Positions 11,538 to 23,818 of a DNA stretch of 64,000 bases are shown in pieces. A program made the translations under genes and the position numbers. The DNA lies in NCBI GenBank assembly GCA_032718475.1, contig JAUCBJ010001123.1, positions 38,804 through 102,803 of the forward strand. Reading direction: 5' to 3'. Position 1 is the first letter of the stretch; each line of letters begins with the position of its first letter. Below the pieces are notes generated by a model that did not search any database, was not told where the DNA came from, and was given only the letters and a program-made list of their open reading frames with translations. This stretch comes from Nemertoderma westbladi. Lineage: Eukaryota > Xenacoelomorpha > Nemertodermatida > Nemertodermatidae.

Positions 11538-13419
11538 ATAGCCATACAACTGTGAAAGTGAAAGTTAGTTATTGCATACGGAATAGCCATACAACTGTGA
11601 AAGTGAAAGTTAGTTATTGCATACGGAATAGCCATACAACTCTGAAAGTGAAAGTTAGTTATTACATACGGAATAGCCATACAACTGTGAAAGTGAAAGT
11701 TAGTTATTGCATACGGAATAGCCATACAACTGTGAAAGTGAAAGTTAGTTATTACATACGGAATAGCCATACAACTGTGAAAGTGAAAGTTAGTTATTGC
11801 AAACGGAATAGCCATACAACTGTGAAAGTGAAAGTTAGTTATTGCATACGGAATAGCCATACAACTGTGAAAGTGAAAGTTAGTTATTGCATACGGAATA
11901 GCCATCCAACTGTGAAAGTGAAAGTTAGTTATTGCATACGGAATAGCCATACAACTGTGAAAGTGAAAGTTAGTTATTGCATACGGAATAGCCATACAAC
12001 TGTGAAAGTGAAAGTTAGTTATTGCATACGGAATAGCCATACAACTGTGAAAGTGAAAGTTAGTTATTGCATACGGAATAGCCATCCAACTGTGAAAGTG
12101 AAAGTTAGTTATTGCATACGGAATAGCCATCCAACTGTGAAAGTGAAAGTTAGTTATTGCATACGGAATAGCCATACAACTGTGAAAGTGAAAGTTAGTT
12201 ATTACATACGGAATAGCCATACAACTGTGAAAGTGAAAGTTAGTTGTTGTATACGGAATAGCCATACAACTGTGAAAGTGAAAGTTAGTTATTGCATACG
12301 GAATAGCCATACAACTGTGAAAGTGAAAGTTAGTTATTGCATACGGAATAGCCATCCAACTGTGAAAGTGAAAGTTAGTTATTGCATACGGAATAGCCAT
12401 ACAACTGTGAAAGTGAAAGTTAGTTATTACATACGGAATAGCCATACAACTGTGAAAGTGAAAGTTAGTTATTGTATACGGAATAGCGATACAACTGTGA
12501 AAGTGAAAGTTAGTTATTGCGTACGGAATAGCCATACAACTGTGAAAGTGAAAGTTCGTTATTGCATACGGAATTGCCATACAACTGTGAAAGTGAAAGT
12601 TAGTTATTGCATACGGAATAGCCATACAACTGTGAAAGTGAAGGATAGTTATTGCATACGGAATAGCCATACAACTGTGAAAGTGAAAGTTAGTTATTGC
12701 ACACGGAATAGCCATACAACTGTGAAAGTTAGTTATTGCATACGGAATAGCCATACAACTGTGAAAGTGAAAGTTAGTTATTGCATACGGAATAGCCATA
12801 CAACTGTGAAAGTTAGTTAATGCATACGGAATAGCCATACAACTGTGAAAGTTAGTTATTGCATACGGAATAGCCATCCAACTGTGAAAGTGAAAGTTAG
12901 TTATTGCATACGGAATAGCCATACAACTGTGAAAGTGAAAGTTAGTTATTACATACGGAATAGCCATACAACTGTGAAAGTGAAAGTTAGTTATTGTATA
13001 CGGAATAGCCATACAACTGTGAAAGTGAAAGTTAGTTATTGCATACGGAATAGCCATACAACTGTGAAAGTGAAAGTTAGTTATTGCGTACGGAATAGCC
13101 ATACAACTGTGAAAGTGAAAGTTCGTTATTGCATACGGAATTGCCATACAACTGTGAAAGTGAAAGTTAGTTATTGCATACGGAATAGCCATACAACTGT
13201 GAAAGTGAAAGATAGTTATTGCATACGGAATAGCCATACAACTGTGAAAGTTAGTTATTGCACACGGAATAGCCATACAACTGTGAAAGTGAAAGTTAGT
13301 TATTGCATACGGAATAGCCATACAACTGTGAAAGTTAGTTATTGCATACGGAATAGCCATACAACTGTGAAAGTGAAAGTTAGTTATTGCATACGGAATA
13401 GCCATACAACTGTGAAAGT

Positions 13420-15207
13420 GAAAGTTAGTTATTGCACACGGAATAGCCATACAACTGTGAAAGTGAAAGTTAGTTATTGCATACGGAATAGCCATACAAC
13501 TGTGAAAGTGAAAGATAGTTATTGCATACGGAATAGCCATACAACTGTGAAAGTGAAAGTTAGTTATTGCACACGGAATAGCCATACAACTGTGAAAGTG
13601 AAAGTTAGTTATTGCATACGGAATAGCCATACAACTGTGAAAGTTAGTTATTGCATACGGAATAGCCATACAACTGTGAAAGTGAAAGTTAGTTATTGCA
13701 TACGGAATAGCCATACAACTGTGAATGTGAAAGTTAGTTATTTCATACGGAATAGCCATACAACTGTGAAAGTGAAAGTTCGTTATTGCATACGGAATAG
13801 CCATACAACTGTGAAAGAGAAAGTTAGTTATTGCATACGGAATAGCCATACAACTGTGAAAGTGAAAGTTAGTTATTGCATACGGAATAGCCATACAACT
13901 GTGAAAGAGAAAGTTAGTTATTGCATACGGAATAGCCATACAACTGTGAAAGTGAAAGTTAGTTATTGCATACGGAATAGGCATACAACTGTGAAAGTGA
14001 AAGTTCGTTATTGCATACGGAATAGCCATACAACTGTGAAAGAGAAAGTTAGTTATTGCATACGGAATAGCCATACAACTGTGAAAGTGAAAGTTAGTTA
14101 TTGCATACGGAATAGCCATACAACTGTGAAAGAGAAAGTTAGTTATTGCATACGGAATAGCCATACAACTGTGAAAGTGAAAGTTCGTTATTGCATACGG
14201 AATAGCCATACAACTGTGAAAGTGAAAGTTAGTTATTTCATACGGAATAGCCATACAACTGTGAAAGAGAAAGTTAGTTATTGCATACGGAATAGCCATA
14301 CAACTGTGAAAGTGAAAGTTAGTTATTGCACACGGAATAGCCATACAACTGTGAAAGTGAAAGTTAGTTATTGCATACGGAATAGCCATACAACTGTGAA
14401 AGTGAAAGATAGTTATTGCATACGGAATAGCCATACAACTGTGAAAGTGAAAGTTAGTTATTGCACACGGAATAGCCATACAACTGTGAAAGTGAAAGTT
14501 AGTTATTGCATACGGAATAGCCATACAACTGTGAAAGTTAGTTATTGCATACGGAATAGCCATACAACTGTGAAAGTGAAAGTTAGTTATTGCATACGGA
14601 ATAGCCATACAACTGTGAATGTGAAAGTTAGTTATTTCATACGGAATAGCCATACAACTGTGAAAGTGAAAGTTCGTTATTGCATACGGAATAGCCATAC
14701 AACTGTGAAAGAGAAAGTTAGTTATTGCATACGGAATAGCCATACAACTGTGAAAGTGAAAGTTAGTTATTGCATACGGAATAGCCATACAACTGTGAAA
14801 GAGAAAGTTAGTTATTGCATACGGAATAGCCATACAACTGTGAAAGTGAAAGTTAGTTATTGCATACGGAATAGGCATACAACTGTGAAAGTGAAAGTTC
14901 GTTATTGCATACGGAATAGCCATACAACTGTGAAAGAGAAAGTTAGTTATTGCATACGGAATAGCCATACAACTGTGAAAGTGAAAGTTAGTTATTGCAT
15001 ACGGAATAGCCATACAACTGTGAAAGAGAAAGTTAGTTATTGCATACGGAATAGCCATACAACTGTGAAAGTGAAAGTTCGTTATTGCATACGGAATAGC
15101 CATACAACTGTGAAAGTGAAAGTTAGTTATTTCATACGGAATAGCCATACAACTGTGAAAGAGAAAGTTAGTTATTGCATACGGAATAGCCATACAACTG
15201 TGAAAGT
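13420..15207. repeat. 894-bp higher-order repeat in satellite B (two tandem copies)
   Basis: Private variants recur exactly 894 bp apart: gtgaatgtga at 13721 and 14615, and the ggcatac variant at 13981 and 14875. The order of cacacgg, aaagatag, 39-bp, tttcat, ttcgtt and gagaaag variants between them also matches. 894 bp equals nineteen 45-bp monomers plus one 39-bp monomer. The copies run approximately 13420-14313 and 14314-15207; edges are approximate. Confidence 0.85.
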
Positions 15208-18200
15208 GAAAGTTAGTTATTGCATACGGAATAGCCATACAACTGTGAAAGTGAAAGTTAGTTATTGAATACGGAATAGCCATACAACTCTGAAAGTGAA
15301 AGTTAGTTATTGCATACGGAATAGCCATACAACTGTGAAAGTGAAAGTTAGTTATTTCATACGGAATAGCCATACAACTGTGAAAGAGAAAGTTAGTTAT
15401 TGCATACGGAATAGCCATACAACTGTGAAAGTGAAAGTTAGTTATTGCATACGGAATAGCCATACAACTGTGAAAGTGAAAGTTAGTTATTTCATACGGA
15501 ATAGCCATACAACTGTGAAAGTGAAAGTTAGTTATTGCATACGGAATAGCCATACAACTGTGAAAGTGAAAGTTAGTTATTTCATACGGAATAGCCATAC
15601 AACTGTGAAAGTGAAAGTTAGTTATTGCATACGGAATAGCCATACAACTGTGAAAGTGAAAGTTAGTTATTTCATACGGAATAGCCATACAACTGTGAAA
15701 GTGAAAGTTAGTTATTGCATACGGAATAGCCATACAACTGTGAAAGTGAAAGTTAGTTATTTCATACGGAATAGCCATACAACTGTGAAAGTGAAAGTTA
15801 GTTATTACATACGGAATAGCCATACAACTGTGAAAGTGAAAGTTAGTTATTGCATACGGAATAGCCATACAACTCTGAAAGTGAAAGTTAGTTATTGCAT
15901 ACGGAATAGCCATACATACAATTCTGAAAGTGAAAGTTAGTTATTGCATACGGAATAGCCATACAACTGTGAAAGTGAAAGTTAGTTATTGCATACGGAA
16001 TAGCCATACAACTGTGAAAGTGAAAGTTAGTTATTGCATACGGAATAGCCATACAACTCTGAAAGTGAAAGTTAGTTATTGCATACGGAATAGCCATACA
16101 TACAATTCTGAAAGTGAAAGTTAGTTATTGCACACGGAATAGCCATACAACTGTGAAAGTGAAAGTTAGTTATTGCATACGGAATAGCCATACAACTGTG
16201 AAAGTGAAAGATAGTTATTGCATACGGAATAGCCATACAACTGTGAAAGTGAAAGTTAGTTATTGCACACGGAATAGCCATACAACTGTGAAAGTGAAAG
16301 ATAGTTATTGCATACGGAATAGCCATACAACTCTGAAAGTGAAAGTTAGTTATTGCATACGGAATAGCCATACAACTGTGAAAGTGAAAGTTAGTTATTG
16401 CATACGGAATAGCCATACAACTCTGAAAGTGAAAGTTAGTTATTGCATACGGAATAGCCATACAACTGTGAAAGTGAAAGTTAGTTATTGCATACGGAAT
16501 AGCCATACAACTCTGAAAGTGAAAGTTAGTTATTGCATACGGAATAGCCATACATACAATTCTGAAAGTGAAAGTTAGTTATTGCACACGGAATAGCCAT
16601 ACAACTGTGAAAGTGAAAGTTAGTTATTGCATACGGAATAGCCATACAACTGTGAAAGTGAAAGATAGTTATTGCATACGGAATAGCCATACAACTGTGA
16701 AAGTGAAAGTTAGTTATTGCACACGGAATAGCCATACAACTGTGAAAGTGAAAGTTAGTTATTGCATACGGAATAGCCATACAACTGTGAAAGTTAGTTA
16801 TTGCATACGGAATAGCCATACAACTGTGAAAGTGAAAGTTAGTTATTGCATACGGAATAGCCATACAACTGTGAAAGTGAAAGTTAGTTATTTCATACGG
16901 AATAGCCATACAACTGTGAAAGTGAAAGTTCGTTATTGCATACGGAATAGCCATACAACTGTGAAAGTGAAAGTTAGTTATTGCATACGGAATAGCCATA
17001 CAACTGTGAAAGTGAAAGTTCGTTATTGCATACGGAATAGCCATACAACTGTGAAAGAGAAAGTTAGTTATTGCATACGGAATAGCCATACAACTGTGAA
17101 AGTGAAAGTTAGTTATTGCATACGGAATAGCCATACAACTGTGAAAGAGAAAGTTAGTTATTGCATACGGAATAGCCATACAACTGTGAAAGTGAAAGTT
17201 CGTTATTGCATACGGAATAGCCATACAACTGTGAAAGTGAAAGTTAGTTATTTCATACGGAATAGCCATACAACTGTGAAAGTGAAAGTTAGTTATTGCA
17301 TACGGAATAGCCATACAACTGTGAAAGTGAAAGATAGTTATTGCATACGGAATAGCCATACAACTGTGAAAGTGAAAGTTAGTTATTGCACACGGAATAG
17401 CCATACAACTGTGAAAGTGAAAGTTAGTTATTGCATACGGAATAGCCATACAACTGTGAAAGTTAGTTATTGCATACGGAATAGCCATACAACTGTGAAA
17501 GTGAAAGTTAGTTATTGCATACGGAATAGCCATACAACTGTGAAAGTGAAAGTTAGTTATTGCACACGGAATAGCCATACAACTGTGAAAGTGAAAGTTA
17601 GTTATTGCATACGGAATAGCCATACAACTGTGAAAGTGAAAGATAGTTATTGCATACGGAATAGCCATACAACTGTGAAAGTGAAAGTTAGTTATTGCAC
17701 ACGGAATAGCCATACAACTGTGAAAGTGAAAGTTAGTTATTGCATACGGAATAGCCATACAACTGTGAAAGTTAGTTATTGCATACGGAATAGCCATACA
17801 ACTGTGAAAGTGAAAGTTAGTTATTGCATACGGAATAGCCATACAACTGTGAAAGTGAAAGTTAGTTATTGCGTACGGAATAGCCATACAACTGTGAAAG
17901 TGAAAGTTCGTTATTGCATACGGAATTGCCATACAACTGTGAAAGTGAAAGTTAGTTATTGCATACGGAATAGCCATACAACTGTGAAAGTGAAAGTTAG
18001 TTATTGCATACGGAATAGCCATACAACTGTGAAAGTGAAAGTTAGTTATTGAATACGGAATAGCCATACAACTCTGAAAGTGAAAGTTAGTTATTGAATA
18101 CGGAATAGCCATACAACTCTGAAAGTGAAAGTTAGTTATTGCATACGGAATAGCCATACAACTGTGAAAGTGAAAGTTAGTTATTGAATACGGAATAGCC

Positions 18201-18633
18201 ATACAACTCTGAAAGTGAAAGTTAGTTATTGAATACGGAATAGCCATACAACTCTGAAAGTGAAAGTTAGTTATTGCATACGGAATAGCCATACAACTGT
18301 GAAAGAGAAAGTTAGTTATTGCATACGGAATAGCCATACAACTGTGAAAGTGAAAGTTCGTTATTGCATACGGAATAGCCATACAACTGTGAAAGTGAAA
18401 GTTAGTTATTTCATACGGAATAGCCATACAACTGTGAAAGTGAAAGTTAGTTATTGCATACGGAATAGCCATACAACTGTGAAAGTGAAAGTTAGTTATT
18501 GCATACGGAATAGCCATACAACTCTGAAAGTGAAAGTTAGTTATTGCATACGGAATAGCCATACAACTGTGAAAGAGAAAGTTAGTTATTGCATACGGAA
18601 TAGCCATACAACTGTGAAAGTGAAAGTTAGTTA

Positions 18634-18677
18634 TTGCAATGGAATAGCCATACAACTGTGAAAGTGAAAGTTAGTTA
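18634..18677. repeat. 44-bp junction monomer (gcaatgg), founder-like copy
   Basis: Here gcaatgg replaces gcatacgg (one base shorter) and is followed by a normal gtgaaagtgaaagtt. The same junction recurs at 30704, 33100, 36465, 37673, 40069, 43234, 45315 and 63723, but there it is always followed by gtgaaattgaaattt. The left-array copy thus looks like the state before the second mutation. Confidence 0.7.
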
Positions 18678-19456
18678 TTGCATACGGAATAGCCATACAA
18701 CTGTGAAAGTGAAAGTTCGTTATTGCATACGGAATAGCCATACAACTGTGAAAGAGAAAGTTAGTTATTGCATACGGAATAGCCATACAACTGTGAAAGT
18801 GAAAGTTAGTTATTGCATACGGAATAGCCATACAACTGTGAAAGAGAAAGTTAGTTATTGCATACGGAATAGCCATACAACTGTGAAAGTGAAAGTTCGT
18901 TATTGCATACGGAATAGCCATACAACTGTGAAAGTGAAAGTTAGTTATTTCATACGGAATAGCCATACAACTGTGAAAGAGAAAGTTAGTTATTGCATAC
19001 GGAATAGCCATACAACTGTGAAAGTGAAAGTTAGTTATTGCATACGGAATAGCCATACAACTGTGAAAGTGAAAGTTAGTTATTGAATACGGAATAGCCA
19101 TACAACTCTGAAAGTGAAAGTTAGTTATTGCATACGGAATAGCCATACAACTGTGAAAGTGAAAGTTAGTTATTTCATACGGAATAGCCATACAACTGTG
19201 AAAGAGAAAGTTAGTTATTGCATACGGAATAGCCATACAACTGTGAAAGTGAAAGTTAGTTATTTCATACGGAATAGCCATACAACTGTGAAAGTGAAAG
19301 TTAGTTATTGCATACGGAATAGCCATACAACTGTGAAAGTGAAAGTTAGTTATTTCATACGGAATAGCCATACAACTGTGAAAGTGAAAGTTAGTTATTG
19401 CATACGGAATAGCCATACAACTGTGAAAGTGAAAGTTAGTTATTTCATACGGAATA

Positions 19457-19757
19457 ATAATAATAATAATAATAATTTCTTTTTATTCGCAAAAACTCCG
19501 CAACAAGTTAAAAAACCGCACAGAGGCAGCCTAACAGAATAAGATCCCATTATAGCTGATTATTACGCGAATAAAGCGTCACAACCTACGATTTAATTTG
19601 TACTATAAAATTAACAGTTTTAGTACTCAACTAATCTATAATAATGTACTGTACAATATGTACACAGTACCTTAAGCACAAACTTCGATCAAACTCGTTA
19701 GCCAGCTGTCTCCGGCATATATTTGTTTAAATTTATAGTCATATTAGTGTGTTTAAT
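19457..19757 (-). other. LINE 3' UTR and (ATT)n tail
   Basis: On the minus strand about 300 bp follow the ORF2 stop. The segment ends with an AATAAA hexamer (19482-19487) a few bases before an (ATT)8 tail (19453-19476 on the plus strand as AAT). The first repeat of the tail is shared with the satellite ggaata. Short 3' microsatellite tails in place of poly(A) are known in CR1, L2 and I-type elements. No gene is seen in this stretch. Confidence 0.75.
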
Positions 19758-22700
19758 TTATGTTATGTCGTCACGTGAGTACATTTTGTAAAATTCCTTC
19801 TTTAGTTTATTTGTAAATTTGCTATATGACTTTGTTTCGCGAATATTTAAATTTAGAGAATTCCACAGTCTCGTACAACTAACCATCACGCTGTTGTATC
19901 CAAATTTTGTTTTTGGTACTTTGATACGGAATGTTCTTTTATTTATGTTTTTATTTTGCTTTTTAGAATTTTTAAGGAAAGCAATACTTAGATTTTTAAA
20001 TGGTGTTGATAAATCGAAAAAATATTTAAAGAAGTATTTTAGTACGTAGAAATTTCTAAGTGCTTGTAAGTGGGGTAATTTTGCCTTAGTGCGTAATTCT
20101 GTCCCAGTGGCATCTCTGATTTTTTTGCAGTAGACAGTGCGTAGCCCGTAGTTTTGAATTTTATCTAGCCCGTAAAGTAATTCTTTGTACCCGTGTGTCA
20201 TATGTAGTGGTGTAATAATTTCACAGCAGTAATTATGTAGTGGTAGGACAGTAGCCTTATACACTGTTAGTTTCGTGTTAGTAGGTAATTGACCTTTAAT
20301 AAGTCTTAAACATGATACTGCATGGGTCATTTTCTCAGCAATCAATTTTATTTGTGGCTTCCAAGTAATTTTATTATCAATTATTATTCCTAGGTATTTA
20401 AATTGCGAGCTCTGTTTAACGGTTGCTTTTCCTATGTGCAGGTTAATTTTTTCTATCTCATTTGTTCTAGAATGTGGAGTTATTAAAATAAATTCAGTTT
20501 TTTCGGGATTTAGTTGCATTTTTAAACTTGAAAAGGTACTATCTATTTTTAATATACGACTTGATAAAGTTTGGGTAGCAGCGATCGGATCCGGTCCTGA
20601 TGCAAAGATGAGAGTGTCGTCAGCGTATTGAATGATGTTAAGGTCTTCAGATTCAGCAATTTCGTTGACGTATATGAGGAACATAAGAGGTCCCAAAAGT
20701 GTTCCTTGCGGAATTCCCCGTTCAGTCTGTTCCCAACTGGAGAAGTTACCGTTGAGCTTAACCCTTTGTTTTCGTTGGCAAAGGTAGTCTTTCATTAGGG
20801 AGACAGCAGTCGAATGGAGACCAATTTCTTTTAATTTTAGAAGAAGAATATGATGATTCAACGAATCGAAAGCCTTACTTAGATCTAGTGAAGCTACAGC
20901 CACGTGATTTCCTTCGTCAAGTTTTGATCGCCAATTCTCAGTTGCGTATATAATCGCATCCTTAGTAGAAAAAGATTTCCGAAAACCAAACTGTTTGCTA
21001 GGGAGTAGTTTATTTTTTGTTATGTATGTGATTAATTGTATATAGATGACACGCTCATATATTTTTGCAAATGAGGAAGTTACAGAAATAGGTCTATAAT
21101 TTTCAGGTATTTCTTTGTCTCCTTTTTTGTACACCGGGGTTACTTCTGCTAATTTAAGTCTATCAGGGAATTGAGATTTAGTTATAGATTGGTTAATTAA
21201 ATGAGTCATGATAAATATTATTTTAGGGGAAATTAATTTTATTATTTTCGGGGGCACCTTTGAAGGACCAGGCGATTTATTCTCATTAAGTTTTGAGATT
21301 ATATCGGAAACAGTAATCGCATCAATGTTTTTGAAACTGAAATTGTTAATTAAATCTTGATGTTTTTTACTTGGTTCATACGGAATGTCCTGTAGTCCCA
21401 GAAAATTTCCTAGATTTAGATACGTTTTGTTAAACAATGATGCCATTGCTATTGGTTTGTTTATTATCCTTTTTAATTTTTCATCCCGTAAGGAGTGAAT
21501 TTTGCACGATGGACTCTCTTTATTGAGAATGTTATTTATAATTTTCCACTTTTTACGGGATGAGCTTTCAGAAATGAATTTAGATTTTATAAACTTGTTC
21601 TTAGCAGCCCTATTTGCATTATTAAATTTGTTCCTATTAAATTTGAAAATACCAAAATCTGAATCCAGTTTAGTCCTACGCCAATTTACCATTGACTGTG
21701 ATTTTTTATTTTGCAGTTCTTCCAATTTATCGTTCCACCATGGGCGGTTAGTATTTTTATTGTTTTGGTTATGGCGTTGTTTCATTAGTTTTCTTTTAAT
21801 CGGGGCATGTTTTTCAATAATTTTTTCTAACACATCTTCAAATAAATTAAAAGCTAAGTTTATATCATTATGCTGATAAACGTTAGTCCAATCTATTTTA
21901 TTTATATCTGACAAAAACATTTTTTCTGAGAAACTACTGTAGTCCCTATAAGATACCCAGTTGCCAGTGTTGGACGCGTTCATTTTGTTTAGTTTAGAAT
22001 TTATCTTAAATGTTACGAATTCATGATCTGAGAAGTAACATGGAAATGTGTTGCTCTCCGTTCTATCTAATGAAAACGAAGTAATAAAAAGGTCCAACAG
22101 GGTGTCAATTGTTTTGCCATAACGTGTAGGATTCTTTTCATCAGCTATAGAGAGTCCATATTGGCCCAAGATTGTTTTAAAATCTTCAACTTTTTTATCG
22201 GTGGAATTTAATATATTTATATTAAAATCTCCCATTATCACAATTTTCTTACTCGTAGAATTAATAGCACTTTCTAGTTCATCATTAAATTGATTTATGA
22301 AGAGTGATGAATTTTTTGGTGGGCTGTATACTAGCCCAACAATAAATTCATTACTAACTTCTATCCAAATTGAATCATATTTATTTGTAGTTTTGGTTAA
22401 TTTAATATCTGCTCGTACTTGATGATTAACACTGTCGGGTATATAGATAAGTACACCTCCCCCCTTTTTATTACGTCTATCAGCTCGATATAAATTGTAG
22501 CCAGCCAACTTGACACTTCTATTTGGTACGTTTTTTTTAAGCCATGACTCAGTCACACCTATAATTAGATTGTCATCTATACTGGTTAATATGTCTTTTA
22601 ATTCCGAGTAGTTTTTGACGATACTTCTGGCATTTAAAAGTAAAAATTTGGTTTGGTTTTTATTTTCTAGCAAGTAGTCTCTCACATTATTTAGATGTTG

Positions 22701-23711
22701 TCTATTTTTTCCAAACTTAATTTTATATTTATTATTACTTTTAGGATCAATGTAGTTTATGTTTGGCGTCGGGCCAGGGTTCTTGTGAACATCTCCAGCA
22801 CGGTTTATTATAGTTATGATGGTGTGCGAAATAATAATAATATCTGTAATATAAAATATATATCGCATGAAAATAATAATATAACATTTTATGAAAACAA
22901 ATGTATTTCTTTTCATAATTTGTCTTACTGAATTGCGTTCTTTGTTTGTAATTTTGTGTCCTAGTTTCGAGTGATGTCTTTTTTGTATTCCTATTATATT
23001 CGTTTGCCAAGCTGAGTAAATTAATATTAAAATTATTAGCCGTTGTGGCGAATATGTATTGTAATGCTGTGAACGTAGTATTACAATATATGTCACTATA
23101 GTAGTTATGAATAAGAGTGTGAAATGTACAAATGGACTTCCCGCAAAGAAATGGCAGTTAATATTTATTTTTATTTTTATATTAAGGGAGATGTGTATCA
23201 AGTTACCAATTAATGCATATAAAAATATAAATCTGTAATTATTTTTGTTACCTGATACAACACGGCTTATATGACATTTTTTATTAAAATAATTATATAT
23301 TTCAGAAAAATATTTTGGGTAAAATTTTGGGTAAAATGCTTCATAAATTGCCGCATATTGAATTATGTATCCTATTTTATAAATGGTGCTAATGACAGTT
23401 GCCAGGTACTGGTGGCTAACGAGGAAGATCAAAATAACTATAAAATAATCAATAACACAGTATTTATCATCAATAAGAGATTGTACTTGTACATGGGATC
23501 TGTATGAGTACAATGTGGGCAATCGAAATTGTGTACCGGTACCGGTAATGCTGCTTGTGCGGTTATTACATACATTTAAAGAAATTATATCGCAATAATT
23601 GGACCGGTAGATACATGTACCGGTATATATTTGAATATTATTTTTGCAGTAAAATAGTAAAATTACCATAAAAGGAAAAATAAAATTTATCATTGGATGA
23701 TAAACGAACAT
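19758..23711 (-). CDS. LINE ORF2: hydrophobic leader, 2A-like motif, AP endonuclease, reverse transcriptase
   Basis: A 1317-residue product counted from the first ATG at 23711; the frame stays open upstream to a TTG at 23747. It nicks target DNA and copies the element RNA (target-primed reverse transcription). Residues 1-302 hold hydrophobic membrane-like stretches at about 1-22, 89-111, 159-178, 189-212, 224-242 and 270-302. The motif GDVHKNPGP is at 306-314. The endonuclease carries LNARS (359-363), VTESW with E388, GGGVLIY (417-423), MGDFNIN with D495 and N497, and SDH with D562 and H563. The reverse transcriptase carries YKKGDKEIPENYRPIS (about 861-876), SLDLSKAFD with D943, GIPQGTLLGP (999-1008), YADDT (1029-1033) and FKYLG (1104-1108). 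A C-terminal RLWNSL (1281-1286) is typical of CR1/Jockey-group ends. All catalytic residues I can check are present and there is no stop or frameshift. The translation start is the least certain point: a later Met (about 282 from this ATG) would remove most of the leader. Confidence 0.93.
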   Translation of the reverse strand: MFVYHPMINFIFPFMVILLFYCKNNIQIYTGTCIYRSNYCDIISLNVCNNRTSSITGTGTQFRLPTLYSYRSHVQVQSLIDDKYCVIDYFIVILIFLVSHQYLATVISTIYKIGYIIQYAAIYEAFYPKFYPKYFSEIYNYFNKKCHISRVVSGNKNNYRFIFLYALIGNLIHISLNIKIKININCHFFAGSPFVHFTLLFITTIVTYIVILRSQHYNTYSPQRLIILILIYSAWQTNIIGIQKRHHSKLGHKITNKERNSVRQIMKRNTFVFIKCYIIIFMRYIFYITDIIIISHTIITIINRAGDVHKNPGPTPNINYIDPKSNNKYKIKFGKNRQHLNNVRDYLLENKNQTKFLLLNARSIVKNYSELKDILTSIDDNLIIGVTESWLKKNVPNRSVKLAGYNLYRADRRNKKGGGVLIYIPDSVNHQVRADIKLTKTTNKYDSIWIEVSNEFIVGLVYSPPKNSSLFINQFNDELESAINSTSKKIVIMGDFNINILNSTDKKVEDFKTILGQYGLSIADEKNPTRYGKTIDTLLDLFITSFSLDRTESNTFPCYFSDHEFVTFKINSKLNKMNASNTGNWVSYRDYSSFSEKMFLSDINKIDWTNVYQHNDINLAFNLFEDVLEKIIEKHAPIKRKLMKQRHNQNNKNTNRPWWNDKLEELQNKKSQSMVNWRRTKLDSDFGIFKFNRNKFNNANRAAKNKFIKSKFISESSSRKKWKIINNILNKESPSCKIHSLRDEKLKRIINKPIAMASLFNKTYLNLGNFLGLQDIPYEPSKKHQDLINNFSFKNIDAITVSDIISKLNENKSPGPSKVPPKIIKLISPKIIFIMTHLINQSITKSQFPDRLKLAEVTPVYKKGDKEIPENYRPISVTSSFAKIYERVIYIQLITYITKNKLLPSKQFGFRKSFSTKDAIIYATENWRSKLDEGNHVAVASLDLSKAFDSLNHHILLLKLKEIGLHSTAVSLMKDYLCQRKQRVKLNGNFSSWEQTERGIPQGTLLGPLMFLIYVNEIAESEDLNIIQYADDTLIFASGPDPIAATQTLSSRILKIDSTFSSLKMQLNPEKTEFILITPHSRTNEIEKINLHIGKATVKQSSQFKYLGIIIDNKITWKPQIKLIAEKMTHAVSCLRLIKGQLPTNTKLTVYKATVLPLHNYCCEIITPLHMTHGYKELLYGLDKIQNYGLRTVYCKKIRDATGTELRTKAKLPHLQALRNFYVLKYFFKYFFDLSTPFKNLSIAFLKNSKKQNKNINKRTFRIKVPKTKFGYNSVMVSCTRLWNSLNLNIRETKSYSKFTNKLKKEFYKMYSRDDIT
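22770..22796 (-). other. 2A-like motif (GDVHKNPGP) in ORF2
   Basis: The codons GAT GTT CAC AAG AAC CCT GGC CC- encode DVHKNPGP just after a long hydrophobic stretch and about 45 residues before the endonuclease begins. 2A peptides make the ribosome skip the final Gly-Pro bond. The consensus is D-V/I-E-x-N-P-G-P, and related motifs are known at the N-termini of several animal LINE proteins. Here the usual Glu is His, so skipping may be weak or absent. Confidence 0.65.
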
Positions 23712-23818
23712 TATAAAATGGTCATTTCGTTTGATATTATTAATCAATTAGTTTGCCTCTAGCTAAAAATAAAAGATGATGAGCATTGTATAAAGAATAT
23801 ATAAATGAATATATATAT

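Larger units (their letters stand above)
11538..19456. repeat. 45-bp satellite array, left block (satellite B)
   Basis: About 175 head-to-tail monomers of 45 bp, about 36% GC. The monomer has the segments catacaactgtgaaagtg, aaagttagttattgc and atacggaatagc. Length variants are frequent: 39-bp units that lack one GTGAAA (for example near 12721, 12803, 13244, 13329, 13639, 14533, 16787, 17456, 17764), 49-bp units with an extra cata (near 15910, 16094, 16548), and one 44-bp unit at about 18634. Open frames on both strands arise from the 3n unit length; the plus strand gives a 15-residue Lys/Val-rich period and the minus strand a MAIPYAITNF period. They are judged non-coding. The block ends at ggaata (19451-19456), where the LINE tail begins, and resumes in the same orientation after the LINE. 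Confidence 0.98.
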
